A DNA stretch of 64,000 nt, from assembly GCA_002722455.1 (NCBI GenBank), contig PBMB01000009.1, positions 152,396 to 216,395 of the forward strand, in the 5' to 3' direction. The stretch's first letter is position 1. Each line of letters opens with the position of its first letter. The stretch comes from Chloroflexota bacterium (GTDB lineage Bacteria; Chloroflexota; Dehalococcoidia; Lucifugimonadales; GCA-2722455). Below, in pieces: positions 56,878-64,000 of the stretch. The translations under genes and the position numbers were made by a program. Under the pieces are notes generated by a model, which saw only the letters and a program-made list of their open reading frames with translations, did no database searches and was not told the origin of the DNA.

Positions 56878-57360
56878 TTATTTCCACCCAAATGACCCTT
56901 CAGGTCGAGGTGTAATACTCACACGATGACCAACACCACAAAAATATCTTTTTTCGTTTTTATCACCTCTTTTACCTGACAGTACAAATTGCTCCATACC
57001 ATCACCGCAAAAAGGACAAGTCACAGCAAATACTGCTCTATGGCCAACACGTACTACCTTAACATAAGCTAATTTTTCAAATAAATTTGGATAAGGACCT
57101 ATATAACGAAAAATATGTTTAGTTGCTGAGCTAATTAATCTCTTATTCAATCGTTTTTTAATACCAGTAAAAGCATAATCAGCATATCCACAACTAATAC
57201 ACTCAGGTTCATCATAACCCATAGTCATAAATGAACTACATTTAGGACAAACCATTTTCCCATCATGTGACTTGGTCCTCCTTGGCATACTTTGAAATTC
57301 ATTTAAAACACTAACTGAATCTTCAACCACTTCATCTTTAGAATATTTCTGTGAAACCAT
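56878..57360 (-). CDS. Zinc-ribbon protein of unknown function
   Basis: A 160-residue protein with two probable zinc sites: 'CPKC' paired with 'CISCGY' (about residues 38-58), and 'CPFCGDG' paired with 'YFCGVGH' (about 115-147, the second pair Cys and His). A basic segment lies between ('TGIKKRLNKRLISS'). This suggests nucleic-acid or protein binding, but I recognise no family. AGGAG lies about 9 bases before the ATG. It is divergent from etfB. Confidence 0.6.
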   Translation of the reverse strand: MVSQKYSKDEVVEDSVSVLNEFQSMPRRTKSHDGKMVCPKCSSFMTMGYDEPECISCGYADYAFTGIKKRLNKRLISSATKHIFRYIGPYPNLFEKLAYVKVVRVGHRAVFAVTCPFCGDGMEQFVLSGKRGDKNEKRYFCGVGHRVSITPRPEGSFGWK

Positions 57361-57424
57361 AATAAGACTCCTGATAAATAAAAACCTACATTTAAATAAT
57401 AATTACAAGATAACTCTTTACTCT

Positions 57425-57452
57425 ATTCTTATACAAATATAAAATTTGTCAA
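57425..57452 (-). promoter_or_regulatory. Candidate promoter of the zinc-ribbon gene
   Basis: TTGACA (57447-57452) with AAGAAT (57425-57430) 16 bases downstream on the minus strand. The 14 bases TTGTCAAGTACTTT (57446-57459) also occur at 37312-37325, at the P2 promoter of the S-layer-like gene. Confidence 0.4.
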
Positions 57453-57592
57453 GTACTTTTCTGTTTTAATTTTAAATTAAAGGTAATTTTTTATAGAATT
57501 ACTTAACTAGAAGCTCTTTTGTATTGTAACCATCTTCAATCTCATGATATATTCCTTGATACGAAAATAATTTTAAAAGAGCGTACAAAGAA

Positions 57593-58387
57593 ATGCCTCT
57601 AAATATAATTGTATGTATTAAACAATTAATCGACCCTGAAACACCTATTGAAAATTTAACTATAGATACACACTCTAAAGATATCGATACAATAGATCAT
57701 AAAGAATTGATAACCAATGGTTTTGATTTAAATGCAGTCGAAGCAGCTTTATATCTAAAAGATAAATATGGTGCTAAGGTAACTATTATCTCTCTTGGTA
57801 CAATGGAATCCCAAAATAGTTTAAAAAGACCTTTAGCAATGGGGGCAGATGAAGCGATTCTGATAAATAAACCGAATACACCTATAGATTCTGCTACAAC
57901 AGCATTACTTCTCTCAAAAACTATCAGCTTACATATACCATTTGATTTAATACTTTGTGGGAGGCAAGCTTCAGACTGGGATAATGCAGAAATTCCATTT
58001 AGAATTGCAGAAAATTTAAATATCTCTTGTATAAGTCTAGTAAGTAAAATAGAAATCAATGAATCTAAGCTGATAGCAACTCGTGCACTCCCTAATGGGT
58101 TGCAAAAAGCTAAAACAAATTTACCTGGTTTAATTACTATAACAAATGAATTTGGAGAACCACGTTATCCTAGCCTTAGAGGAATTATGTCTGCAAATAA
58201 AAAAAATATTAAACAAATAACACCCACTTTTTTGGGTATAAATGAATCAGATATCACTACTAAGACTGAAACTATCAGAATCAATTTCCAAACTCGTAAA
58301 AAAAACTGTGAATTTATTCAAAATGAAAATAATGAATACGCTGCACAAGCATTAACAGAAAAACTGAAAAACCTAAACTTGATCTAA
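57593..58387 (+). CDS. etfB: Electron transfer flavoprotein, beta subunit
   Basis: The 264-residue AMP-binding subunit of ETF. It begins 'MPLNIIVCIKQLIDPETPI', has 'NGFDLNAVEAALYLKDKYGA' and 'ILCGRQASDWDNAEIPFRIAE', and 'TNEFGEPRYPSLRGIMSA' near the end, typical of the family. ETF collects electrons from acyl-CoA dehydrogenases. It is 2 bp from etfA. Confidence 0.93.
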   Translation: MPLNIIVCIKQLIDPETPIENLTIDTHSKDIDTIDHKELITNGFDLNAVEAALYLKDKYGAKVTIISLGTMESQNSLKRPLAMGADEAILINKPNTPIDSATTALLLSKTISLHIPFDLILCGRQASDWDNAEIPFRIAENLNISCISLVSKIEINESKLIATRALPNGLQKAKTNLPGLITITNEFGEPRYPSLRGIMSANKKNIKQITPTFLGINESDITTKTETIRINFQTRKKNCEFIQNENNEYAAQALTEKLKNLNLI

Positions 58388-58389
58388 AT

Positions 58390-59361
58390 ATGAACATACT
58401 AATTCTTGTAAATACTACAGACCCTGAAGCTAATAGTACCACTAGAGAAGCGATTTCTGTAGCTAATAAAATAGACAACCAATACTCTATTGCCTTAATA
58501 AGTAAATCAGAAGAAACATTATCACATTTACAAGAATTAAACGATATATGTCCCAATAAAATCATAGCAACAAATCCTCTTTTAAATACCCAATCTCTAG
58601 ATCTATGGGTGGAATCGTTTAAACAAGTAATTAAGGAAACAAATCCCAAAATCATACTTATGGTTGCTGATGTATTAACTCGTGAAATCAGTGCACGACT
58701 TGCTGCTCAACTCAACATACCGCTAATTCAAGAATCTTCTGAAATTAAAATTGAAAATAATTCTTTAAAATTTATTCGTCCCATATTTGGTGGTATAGCT
58801 TCAGCGACAATACAGTCTGATGGAATTAGTCCATTAATTGTAACATTACAAAAAGGAGCGTTCGGCTCATCAAATATTCAAAAATACCCCAACCCTACAA
58901 CAAGATATATTCAACTGGAATTGAAAACAGAAATGGAAAAGGTAAAATATGAAAAACTATCTCCAACTTCACCTAGTAGACTACCTATGGAAAAAGCATC
59001 ATCTATTGTATGTGGAGGAAGAGGCCTTGGAGGACCAGAAGGATTTGATTTACTAAGTCAATTAGCTAATATACTTGATAATGGTACTATAGGCGCATCA
59101 CGCGCTGCTTGTGATGCAGGTTGGATAGACCATAGTTATCAAATAGGTCTTACAGGAAGAACTGTTTCCCCAAAACTATATTTTGCAATTGGAATTTCTG
59201 GAGCCAGCCAGCATATGTCTGGATGTACAAAATCTCAAACAATCGTTGCAATTAATACAGATCCTTCTGCACTTATTTTCAATGAGGCAGATATAGGACT
59301 CATAGGTGATTGGGAAAAAATCATTCCAATATTAATTGAAAAAATCAAAACTACAAAATAG
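58390..59361 (+). CDS. etfA: Electron transfer flavoprotein, alpha subunit
   Basis: The 323-residue FAD-binding subunit. The C-terminal domain has the FAD motifs 'GGRGLGGPEGFDLL', 'GASRAACDAGW', 'QIGLTGRTVSPKLYFAIGIS' (key GLTGRTV-P-LY-A-GISGA-QH) and 'INTDPSALIFNEADIG'. It pairs with etfB. No ETF-quinone oxidoreductase gene is visible in the window. The dehydrogenase that follows is 27 bp downstream. Confidence 0.95.
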   Translation: MNILILVNTTDPEANSTTREAISVANKIDNQYSIALISKSEETLSHLQELNDICPNKIIATNPLLNTQSLDLWVESFKQVIKETNPKIILMVADVLTREISARLAAQLNIPLIQESSEIKIENNSLKFIRPIFGGIASATIQSDGISPLIVTLQKGAFGSSNIQKYPNPTTRYIQLELKTEMEKVKYEKLSPTSPSRLPMEKASSIVCGGRGLGGPEGFDLLSQLANILDNGTIGASRAACDAGWIDHSYQIGLTGRTVSPKLYFAIGISGASQHMSGCTKSQTIVAINTDPSALIFNEADIGLIGDWEKIIPILIEKIKTTK

Positions 59362-59388
59362 AGATCACAATAATTTAGGAGCAAAAAA

Positions 59389-60447
59389 TTGTATGGATTA
59401 GTTTATCACGGAAATAAAAATGTACGGCTTGAAAATCTACCTGAACCTGAACCTGACAAAAATGAAGTAAAAATTAAAATAGATTTTTGTGGTATCTGTG
59501 CAACAGATATCGAAGAATATGCATTTGGTCCTAAATTTATTTCTTTCGATAAGCCTCACCCTCTAACTCAATCTAAAGTGCCCTTAATTATTGGACATGA
59601 AATTACTGGAACTATCGTTTCATTGGGAGCAAATGTAACTAACGTAAAAACAGGAACAAAAATTGTACTTGATGGAACGATAAGTTGCATGAAATGCAAC
59701 CAATGTAATTCAGGAAAACCTACACAGTGTCATTTGCTTGGAACAATAGGCTTTTCACAAAATGGTGGATTAGCTGAATATCTTACTTGGCCAGCAGCAA
59801 AAATAATAGAAATACCACCTGAAGTATCTAGTAAAGAGGCTGCCTTAACAGAACCTACGTCGGTAGCTCATCATGCAATACAACAAGGAGAAATTAGCTC
59901 TAATGAAACGATAGTGATTTTAGGAGCAGGTACTATAGGCTTACTGTCATTACAAATAGCTAAATCTATTGGATCAAAAGTTGTTGCTATCGATCAAAAT
60001 AAAATGAAATTAGAGATGGCTAAAAAATTAGGAGCAGATGAAATAATAGATTCATCGAAAGAAAATGTCAGTGAATCCTTACAAAAACTTACTGTATCTG
60101 GAGCAGATGTTGTCATCGATACAGCAGGAGGTATAGAAACATCAATTCAAGCTACAGAATGGGTTCGTTCAGGAGGACGCGTCGTCCTAGTTGCAATTTA
60201 TACATCTACACCTAAGTATGATTTCAATACTATTGTTGCTAAAGAAATTCAAGTATTAGGCTCATTAGGTTACAATATTAATGATGTAAAAGCTGCAATT
60301 AATCTGATTGCTCAAAAAAAAGTATTAACCAAACCTCTAATATCAGAAATTATTGGTATTGATAAAGTACTTTCTTATGGCTACCCCAAAATGTTAGCTG
60401 AATCAAAAGATATTTTCCGAATTTTAGTAGACCCATCGAAATATTAA
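59389..60447 (+). CDS. Zinc-dependent medium-chain dehydrogenase (polyol/threonine type)
   Basis: A 352-residue MDR-family alcohol dehydrogenase. Catalytic zinc ligands are Cys37 ('CGICATD') and His70-Glu71 ('GHE'). The structural zinc has four cysteines at about 100, 103, 106 and 114. The NAD(P) loop is 'ILGAGTIGLLSLQIAK', and 'DQNKMKLEMAKKLGADE' follows, with Asp favouring NAD. It resembles sorbitol, butanediol and threonine dehydrogenases; substrate unknown. The TTG start follows AGGAG by 6 bases. It converges on the sugar-related pair with a 5-bp gap. Confidence 0.85.
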   Translation: MYGLVYHGNKNVRLENLPEPEPDKNEVKIKIDFCGICATDIEEYAFGPKFISFDKPHPLTQSKVPLIIGHEITGTIVSLGANVTNVKTGTKIVLDGTISCMKCNQCNSGKPTQCHLLGTIGFSQNGGLAEYLTWPAAKIIEIPPEVSSKEAALTEPTSVAHHAIQQGEISSNETIVILGAGTIGLLSLQIAKSIGSKVVAIDQNKMKLEMAKKLGADEIIDSSKENVSESLQKLTVSGADVVIDTAGGIETSIQATEWVRSGGRVVLVAIYTSTPKYDFNTIVAKEIQVLGSLGYNINDVKAAINLIAQKKVLTKPLISEIIGIDKVLSYGYPKMLAESKDIFRILVDPSKY

Positions 60448-60452
60448 TCATT

Positions 60453-61535
60453 TTATCTAAAAACTGTTCCATCCGAACTTACTTTTGTAACACGTTCAGT
60501 TCCCTTATATGCAATTGCTTTTAAAGATGTCTCTATTCGTTCACCAGGCTGAATTGAACTTGCAGTTCCCGATTTTAGAGCTTCTTCTAATCCTTGGTTA
60601 GTATAACCTGTAAAAGGTTCAAGTCCTACATTATATGTACGACCATAAAAAGGATATCCAAATCCTCCTCCAAGGGACTGCCAATACCAAAGATACTTAA
60701 ACACATCAGTAGAATAACTTACCGCCCATCCAATCCCAAGCTTCTGATTAGTGACAGCATACCAGCCTTCAGGCATATCTAGTATATAAGACTGATCATA
60801 AATCCTAAGATCTTTATGTGGTATTTTACTCAAGTCAATTTCTTCACCATGTTTATCTTTTGTATACGGCCATTTTGTACGAAGACCAGCTTGAAGACGA
60901 TTGTTAGGATGCCAATCAACTTCTGGATGATTTAATATTTCACCACCTGGTAAATCAATTACACAATCTGTACTTAAAAAAGGAGTTCCCAATGCAATAT
61001 GTTCACCCCAAATATAATCAAGAACCTCTTCTCCTTCATTTACTAATACTTCATCAATTTGAAGAAATGGAGAGCCATTCAACAAAGTTAAAGTTTTCTC
61101 AAAAAAGAATGGCGTCCTGTATGTTCTGACAGAAAATTTTACTGCCACTTTTAATACTGTATCCTCAAGAATAATACAATCCCAAGGAATTGTATTAACT
61201 TCAGCATGCAACCCTAAATCTGCCCCCTTATAATTTGAGGGATATCCTCCAGCAGGCAAAACAGTTTGCCAACCACCTTCATACAAATCTAGCCATGTAC
61301 TTGTAGAATCACCAGATGTAGCTATGAATTTAGAAGAATCACGTACACCTAATGGAGAACGCCACATAAAATCAATATCTGTCTCTTTATGGACAAACTG
61401 ATATATATCTGCTCCTTTATCAACAAGAACTACGACACGTAAAATATCATTTTCAATAACAACTGTTTTTAAACCTCTATATGTCCAGTCATCAGAAACA
61501 CGACAACCGTGATTACGTTCAATTTGATAATGAAT
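60453..61535 (-). CDS. Aldose-epimerase-like (DUF4432-like) protein, apparent ATT start
   Basis: A protein of about 360 residues in the galactose-mutarotase-like beta-sandwich group. The first in-frame ATG (61367) lies well inside the domain. The upstream 56 codons encode 'HYQIERNHGCRVSDDWTYRG' and 'VVLVDKGADIYQFVHK', clearly part of the fold (key C-R-V-S, DKGADI). ATT 61535 is the only start-like codon with the ribosome site AGGAG 7 bases upstream, and it is one base after the stop of the upstream gene, so translation is coupled. His/Glu-rich segments ('WGEHIALGTPF', 'GLEPFTGYTNQG') could bind a sugar. Its substrate is unknown. Confidence 0.7.
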   Translation of the reverse strand: MHYQIERNHGCRVSDDWTYRGLKTVVIENDILRVVVLVDKGADIYQFVHKETDIDFMWRSPLGVRDSSKFIATSGDSTSTWLDLYEGGWQTVLPAGGYPSNYKGADLGLHAEVNTIPWDCIILEDTVLKVAVKFSVRTYRTPFFFEKTLTLLNGSPFLQIDEVLVNEGEEVLDYIWGEHIALGTPFLSTDCVIDLPGGEILNHPEVDWHPNNRLQAGLRTKWPYTKDKHGEEIDLSKIPHKDLRIYDQSYILDMPEGWYAVTNQKLGIGWAVSYSTDVFKYLWYWQSLGGGFGYPFYGRTYNVGLEPFTGYTNQGLEEALKSGTASSIQPGERIETSLKAIAYKGTERVTKVSSDGTVFR

Positions 61536-61536
61536 T

Positions 61537-63363
61537 TTATTGCTCCTGAACTAATTTTTTATAAACAACGTGAATTTCTAATTTTTCAATTTCTAAAAGT
61601 CTATTTTTTTTAACTTTTGAATTCAGTAAGTGAACTCCTACTAAATTTTCCCCAACAGCTAAATATGTTGGATCAAGATTAAACAGCACCCATCCATTTC
61701 GCATACATGGATCTTTTAACTCTATATTATTAATACGTACTCCAATATTTTTGTTTGCACTTTTATCCAAAGGGTTATTGTAAAGAACACCTCCATGCCC
61801 AATTGTTGCAACTTCAACACTGTCAGCTCTTTTTTCTGGGTTTTTGGTTGAACTTGGACCGTCAGATAGCAAGATTTGTAAATTAACAAAGCTGATTTTA
61901 TCAATATTTTCCTTCAGATCATCAGATACATTAATAGTCAATAAACAATCTTGATTTGGATTATTTGGTATTTTTTCTGGTAATTGTGCCAACATATTAG
62001 TATTTGCATATCCAAATGTTGGTGTATACCAATCCTCTGCATTCGGTATCACGCTAGCACTATGGCCTCCTCCGCGTCTTTCTATGATAAATGTCTTATC
62101 TTTCATCTTAAATCCATCTGTTAACGTAAGTTCCTTATACAAATCTAAATGACTCTTCCAATCTTCTCCTCCATAAGGAGAATCCTTTGCATAAGTAAAA
62201 TTAAATGTCTGTATACCATCTGCACCCTGATTAAACCAATTTGCAACCCCTCCACGTAATACATTAATCCCTGGGTCCATATATCCATCAGATGCATGAT
62301 GCGCATCCAGGGTAGGGTATATAGGTAATGTTTTAGTCAAAGACCGAAAACTTTCAATGTCAACTTCAAATGAGCGGCATCCTAACGATATAATATCCAT
62401 AAGGTCGTCATCTATCCATGTTTTTACATCTAGCCCATCAAAATGACAACCAACTATAGTTTCAGGAAGACGCACAGCTAATAAACAAGGCCTTCTCCCT
62501 TTTGCTTCTAACTCCAACAACATCTTACGTACCGAAGTTACAAAATCAGTTACTGAATCTCTTAATTCCCACTGACGTCCCGGAGGTAAAACATATCCTC
62601 TTGCAAAATTAAGTTCAAGCCCGTCATAATCATAATTTTCAACTATTTCTGTCAAATTTTCCAATATATATTGTCTTAATTCCTTAATAGCAAAATTCCA
62701 AATTTTGGTTCCTCCGTTACCAGTAAATAACCACTCCGGATGAGATTCTTTCATAGGAATTGTTGCTTGACCATGTCCTTCATTATCACTACCATTCATT
62801 CGATGGGAATAAAAAGCCTCAATACCTCTTTTATGGGTTTCTTCTTGTAAAATTTGAACAATATCAATGTCATCTTTTATCCATCTTTGGAAAACTGGAA
62901 TATCAATACTTGGTAATCTCTTACTTCTATAAGTTGCCTGATTGCCTTCAGAAAAATTCCACCATATACTGTCAATTTTTACATCATTATTATCAGCAAA
63001 CTCAAAAAAATGACGTATTAAGTAGTCTAAATCAAATTTAGAACTGTCATATCGAGCAACAGGCCTAGCATCTTTCTTTACAAGTCTCATCCATGCTAAA
63101 GACCCTAAGACATCTACCCCACTCACCATCTTCCCTGATTTTATTGCTTTAACAAGACGATACGATCTATTTATAAGGCGCAACTGATGATCTATTTCTT
63201 CATCAGGATTATTGTAAGAAAATTCATCATTCATCTCAATCGGGAACATCCTGTTTACAAAATCAACCAACTCTGGCCATGCAGTCAAGGACTGAATCAT
63301 TGAAAAATTCACGTCAAAATTAGCAATTACTTTCCTATTTTTGATAACATCTTTTTTATTCAT
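61537..63363 (-). CDS. TIM-barrel glycosidase-like protein
   Basis: A 608-residue protein. The middle part looks like a glycoside-hydrolase-like (beta/alpha)8 barrel: 'DSIWWNFSEGN', 'EAFYSHRMNGSDNEG', 'YDYDGLELNFARG' (acidic strand ends typical of catalytic Asp/Glu), and 'GADGIQTFNFTY'. A C-terminal beta-sandwich, perhaps a carbohydrate-binding domain, follows from about 480. There is no signal peptide, so it acts in the cytoplasm. It is coupled to the aldose-epimerase-like gene, suggesting joint sugar processing. I do not know the exact family or substrate. Confidence 0.6.
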   Translation of the reverse strand: MNKKDVIKNRKVIANFDVNFSMIQSLTAWPELVDFVNRMFPIEMNDEFSYNNPDEEIDHQLRLINRSYRLVKAIKSGKMVSGVDVLGSLAWMRLVKKDARPVARYDSSKFDLDYLIRHFFEFADNNDVKIDSIWWNFSEGNQATYRSKRLPSIDIPVFQRWIKDDIDIVQILQEETHKRGIEAFYSHRMNGSDNEGHGQATIPMKESHPEWLFTGNGGTKIWNFAIKELRQYILENLTEIVENYDYDGLELNFARGYVLPPGRQWELRDSVTDFVTSVRKMLLELEAKGRRPCLLAVRLPETIVGCHFDGLDVKTWIDDDLMDIISLGCRSFEVDIESFRSLTKTLPIYPTLDAHHASDGYMDPGINVLRGGVANWFNQGADGIQTFNFTYAKDSPYGGEDWKSHLDLYKELTLTDGFKMKDKTFIIERRGGGHSASVIPNAEDWYTPTFGYANTNMLAQLPEKIPNNPNQDCLLTINVSDDLKENIDKISFVNLQILLSDGPSSTKNPEKRADSVEVATIGHGGVLYNNPLDKSANKNIGVRINNIELKDPCMRNGWVLFNLDPTYLAVGENLVGVHLLNSKVKKNRLLEIEKLEIHVVYKKLVQEQ

Positions 63364-63435
63364 ATAACACTACCGTTTCTATGAAAATTAGCCACACTCA
63401 ATCAACAGATTTCGTACATCACAAAATTATCTCAA

Positions 63436-64000
63436 TTAGGAGGATTCACTATCTTTTGTAGATTCGACAACTCGAGTAACTAAATGTTCAGGCACTTGTT
63501 CATACTGACGAAATTCAAGAGTAAAAGTTCCACGACCTTGAGTTTGAGAACGTAAATCAGAAGAATACGAAAGCATTTCAACTTGAGGCACTTCTGCTTC
63601 AATCACTGTAGATCCACTCGCATCTGGTAGCATACCCAATATGCGAGCTCTTTTACCATTCAAATCTCCAACAACATCACCAGTTAAAGTATCAGGCACA
63701 ATTACCTTACAAAACATAATTGGTTCAAGTAAAATAGGCTTAGCTTTATTTAAACCATCACTCATAGCATGTTCACCAGCTATTTCAAAACAAACTCCAG
63801 AAGAATCAACTGGATGAAAACTACCATCAACCAATGCTGCTTTTACATCCACTACAGGGAATCCTCCAATTACTCCACTTTCTAAAGATTTATTACATCC
63901 TTTTTCAACTGCTGGAATATATTCTCGAGGCACAACTCCACCAACTATCTTAGATTCAAACTCAAAACCTGAGCCTCGAGAAAGTGATTTAATTTCTAAC
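63436..64000 (-). CDS. fusA: Elongation factor G, C-terminal part (gene runs off the window)
   Basis: The reading frame is open through base 64000, so only the last 187 residues are visible. It shows domains IV and V: 'FESKIVGGVVPREYIPAVEKG', 'GGFPVVDVKAALVDGSFHPVDSS' (key VV-D-KA-L-DGS-H-VDS), 'EPIMFCKVIVPDTLTGDVVGDLNGKRARI' and 'LRSQTQGRGTFTLEF'. These are typical of EF-G. An internal GTG at 63933 is not a start. A paralogue of EF-G cannot be excluded without the G domain. Confidence 0.9.
   Translation of the reverse strand, partial: LEIKSLSRGSGFEFESKIVGGVVPREYIPAVEKGCNKSLESGVIGGFPVVDVKAALVDGSFHPVDSSGVCFEIAGEHAMSDGLNKAKPILLEPIMFCKVIVPDTLTGDVVGDLNGKRARILGMLPDASGSTVIEAEVPQVEMLSYSSDLRSQTQGRGTFTLEFRQYEQVPEHLVTRVVESTKDSESS

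Noticed and set aside
63436..63933. A complete short gene starting at GTG 63933
   Set aside because: The frame continues upstream to the window edge with typical EF-G sequence (GGVVPREY), so it is an internal codon of a truncated fusA.

Overview
This is an AT-rich (about one third G+C by eye), gene-dense bacterial chromosome segment made mostly of single-copy housekeeping genes, with short gaps, many small operons and no rRNA. My best guess is a free-living, probably marine, streamlined member of the Chloroflexota (Dehalococcoidia/SAR202-like). This rests on protein resemblance, a large secreted protein with 'GWNLVSIPG'-type C-terminal repeats, a Pro/Thr-rich surface protein, a GuaB3-type IMP dehydrogenase-like protein, Tat genes and no visible outer-membrane genes. 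It is an inference from memory of families, not a database result. Start codons are notable: TTG is very common (tig, clpP, plsY, guaB3, rpsT, sucC, prfA, btuF, the Zn-dehydrogenase and others), and two genes (recF and an aldose-epimerase-like gene) appear to begin at ATA and ATT.

Layout. 1-2.2 kb: the 5' part of a class IV aminotransferase, then fmt and an unrecognised conserved-looking protein. 2.2-6.9 kb (minus): a benzoylformate-decarboxylase-like ThDP enzyme, then btuD-btuC-btuF led by a cobalamin riboswitch. 7-16.7 kb (plus, except one cysteine-synthase-like gene): gyrB, ligA, recF, tig, clpP, clpX. 16.7-21.8 kb (minus): xseB, xseA, efp, xerD-like, topA, followed by two tRNA-Ser genes. 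22.2-28.9 kb (plus): small membrane protein, sulfurtransferase, degenerate response regulator, lipB, argF, der, plsY, gpsA. 28.9-33 kb (minus): rsmE, prmA, dnaJ, hrcA. 33-37.2 kb (minus): a Pro/Thr-rich membrane-anchored surface protein and a 936-residue secreted S-layer-like protein with tandem promoters. 37.5-42.9 kb (minus): rho, pyrG, sucD, sucC and a third tRNA-Ser. 43.2-47.6 kb: guaB3 (plus) against prmC, prfA, hisS (minus). 47.9-49 kb: rpsT, lexA.

49-53.2 kb is the most unusual part. Three lipid/acyl-CoA genes (CoA-transferase, acyl-CoA synthetase, acyl-CoA dehydrogenase), with visibly richer G+C and different codon choice, lie exactly between two 82-bp direct repeats of the 3' end of lexA plus its downstream flank. 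The ancestral order was evidently lexA-tatA, and the three-gene block was inserted at the end of lexA while keeping the gene intact.

53.2-64 kb: tatA against tatC-tatB, an RlmD/RumA-type RNA methyltransferase, lipA, a zinc-ribbon protein, etfB-etfA with a Zn-dependent dehydrogenase, a two-gene sugar-related unit (TIM-barrel glycosidase-like protein and aldose-epimerase-like protein), and the 3' end of an elongation factor G gene running off the window. The ETF genes are the plausible electron acceptors for the acyl-CoA dehydrogenase on the island.
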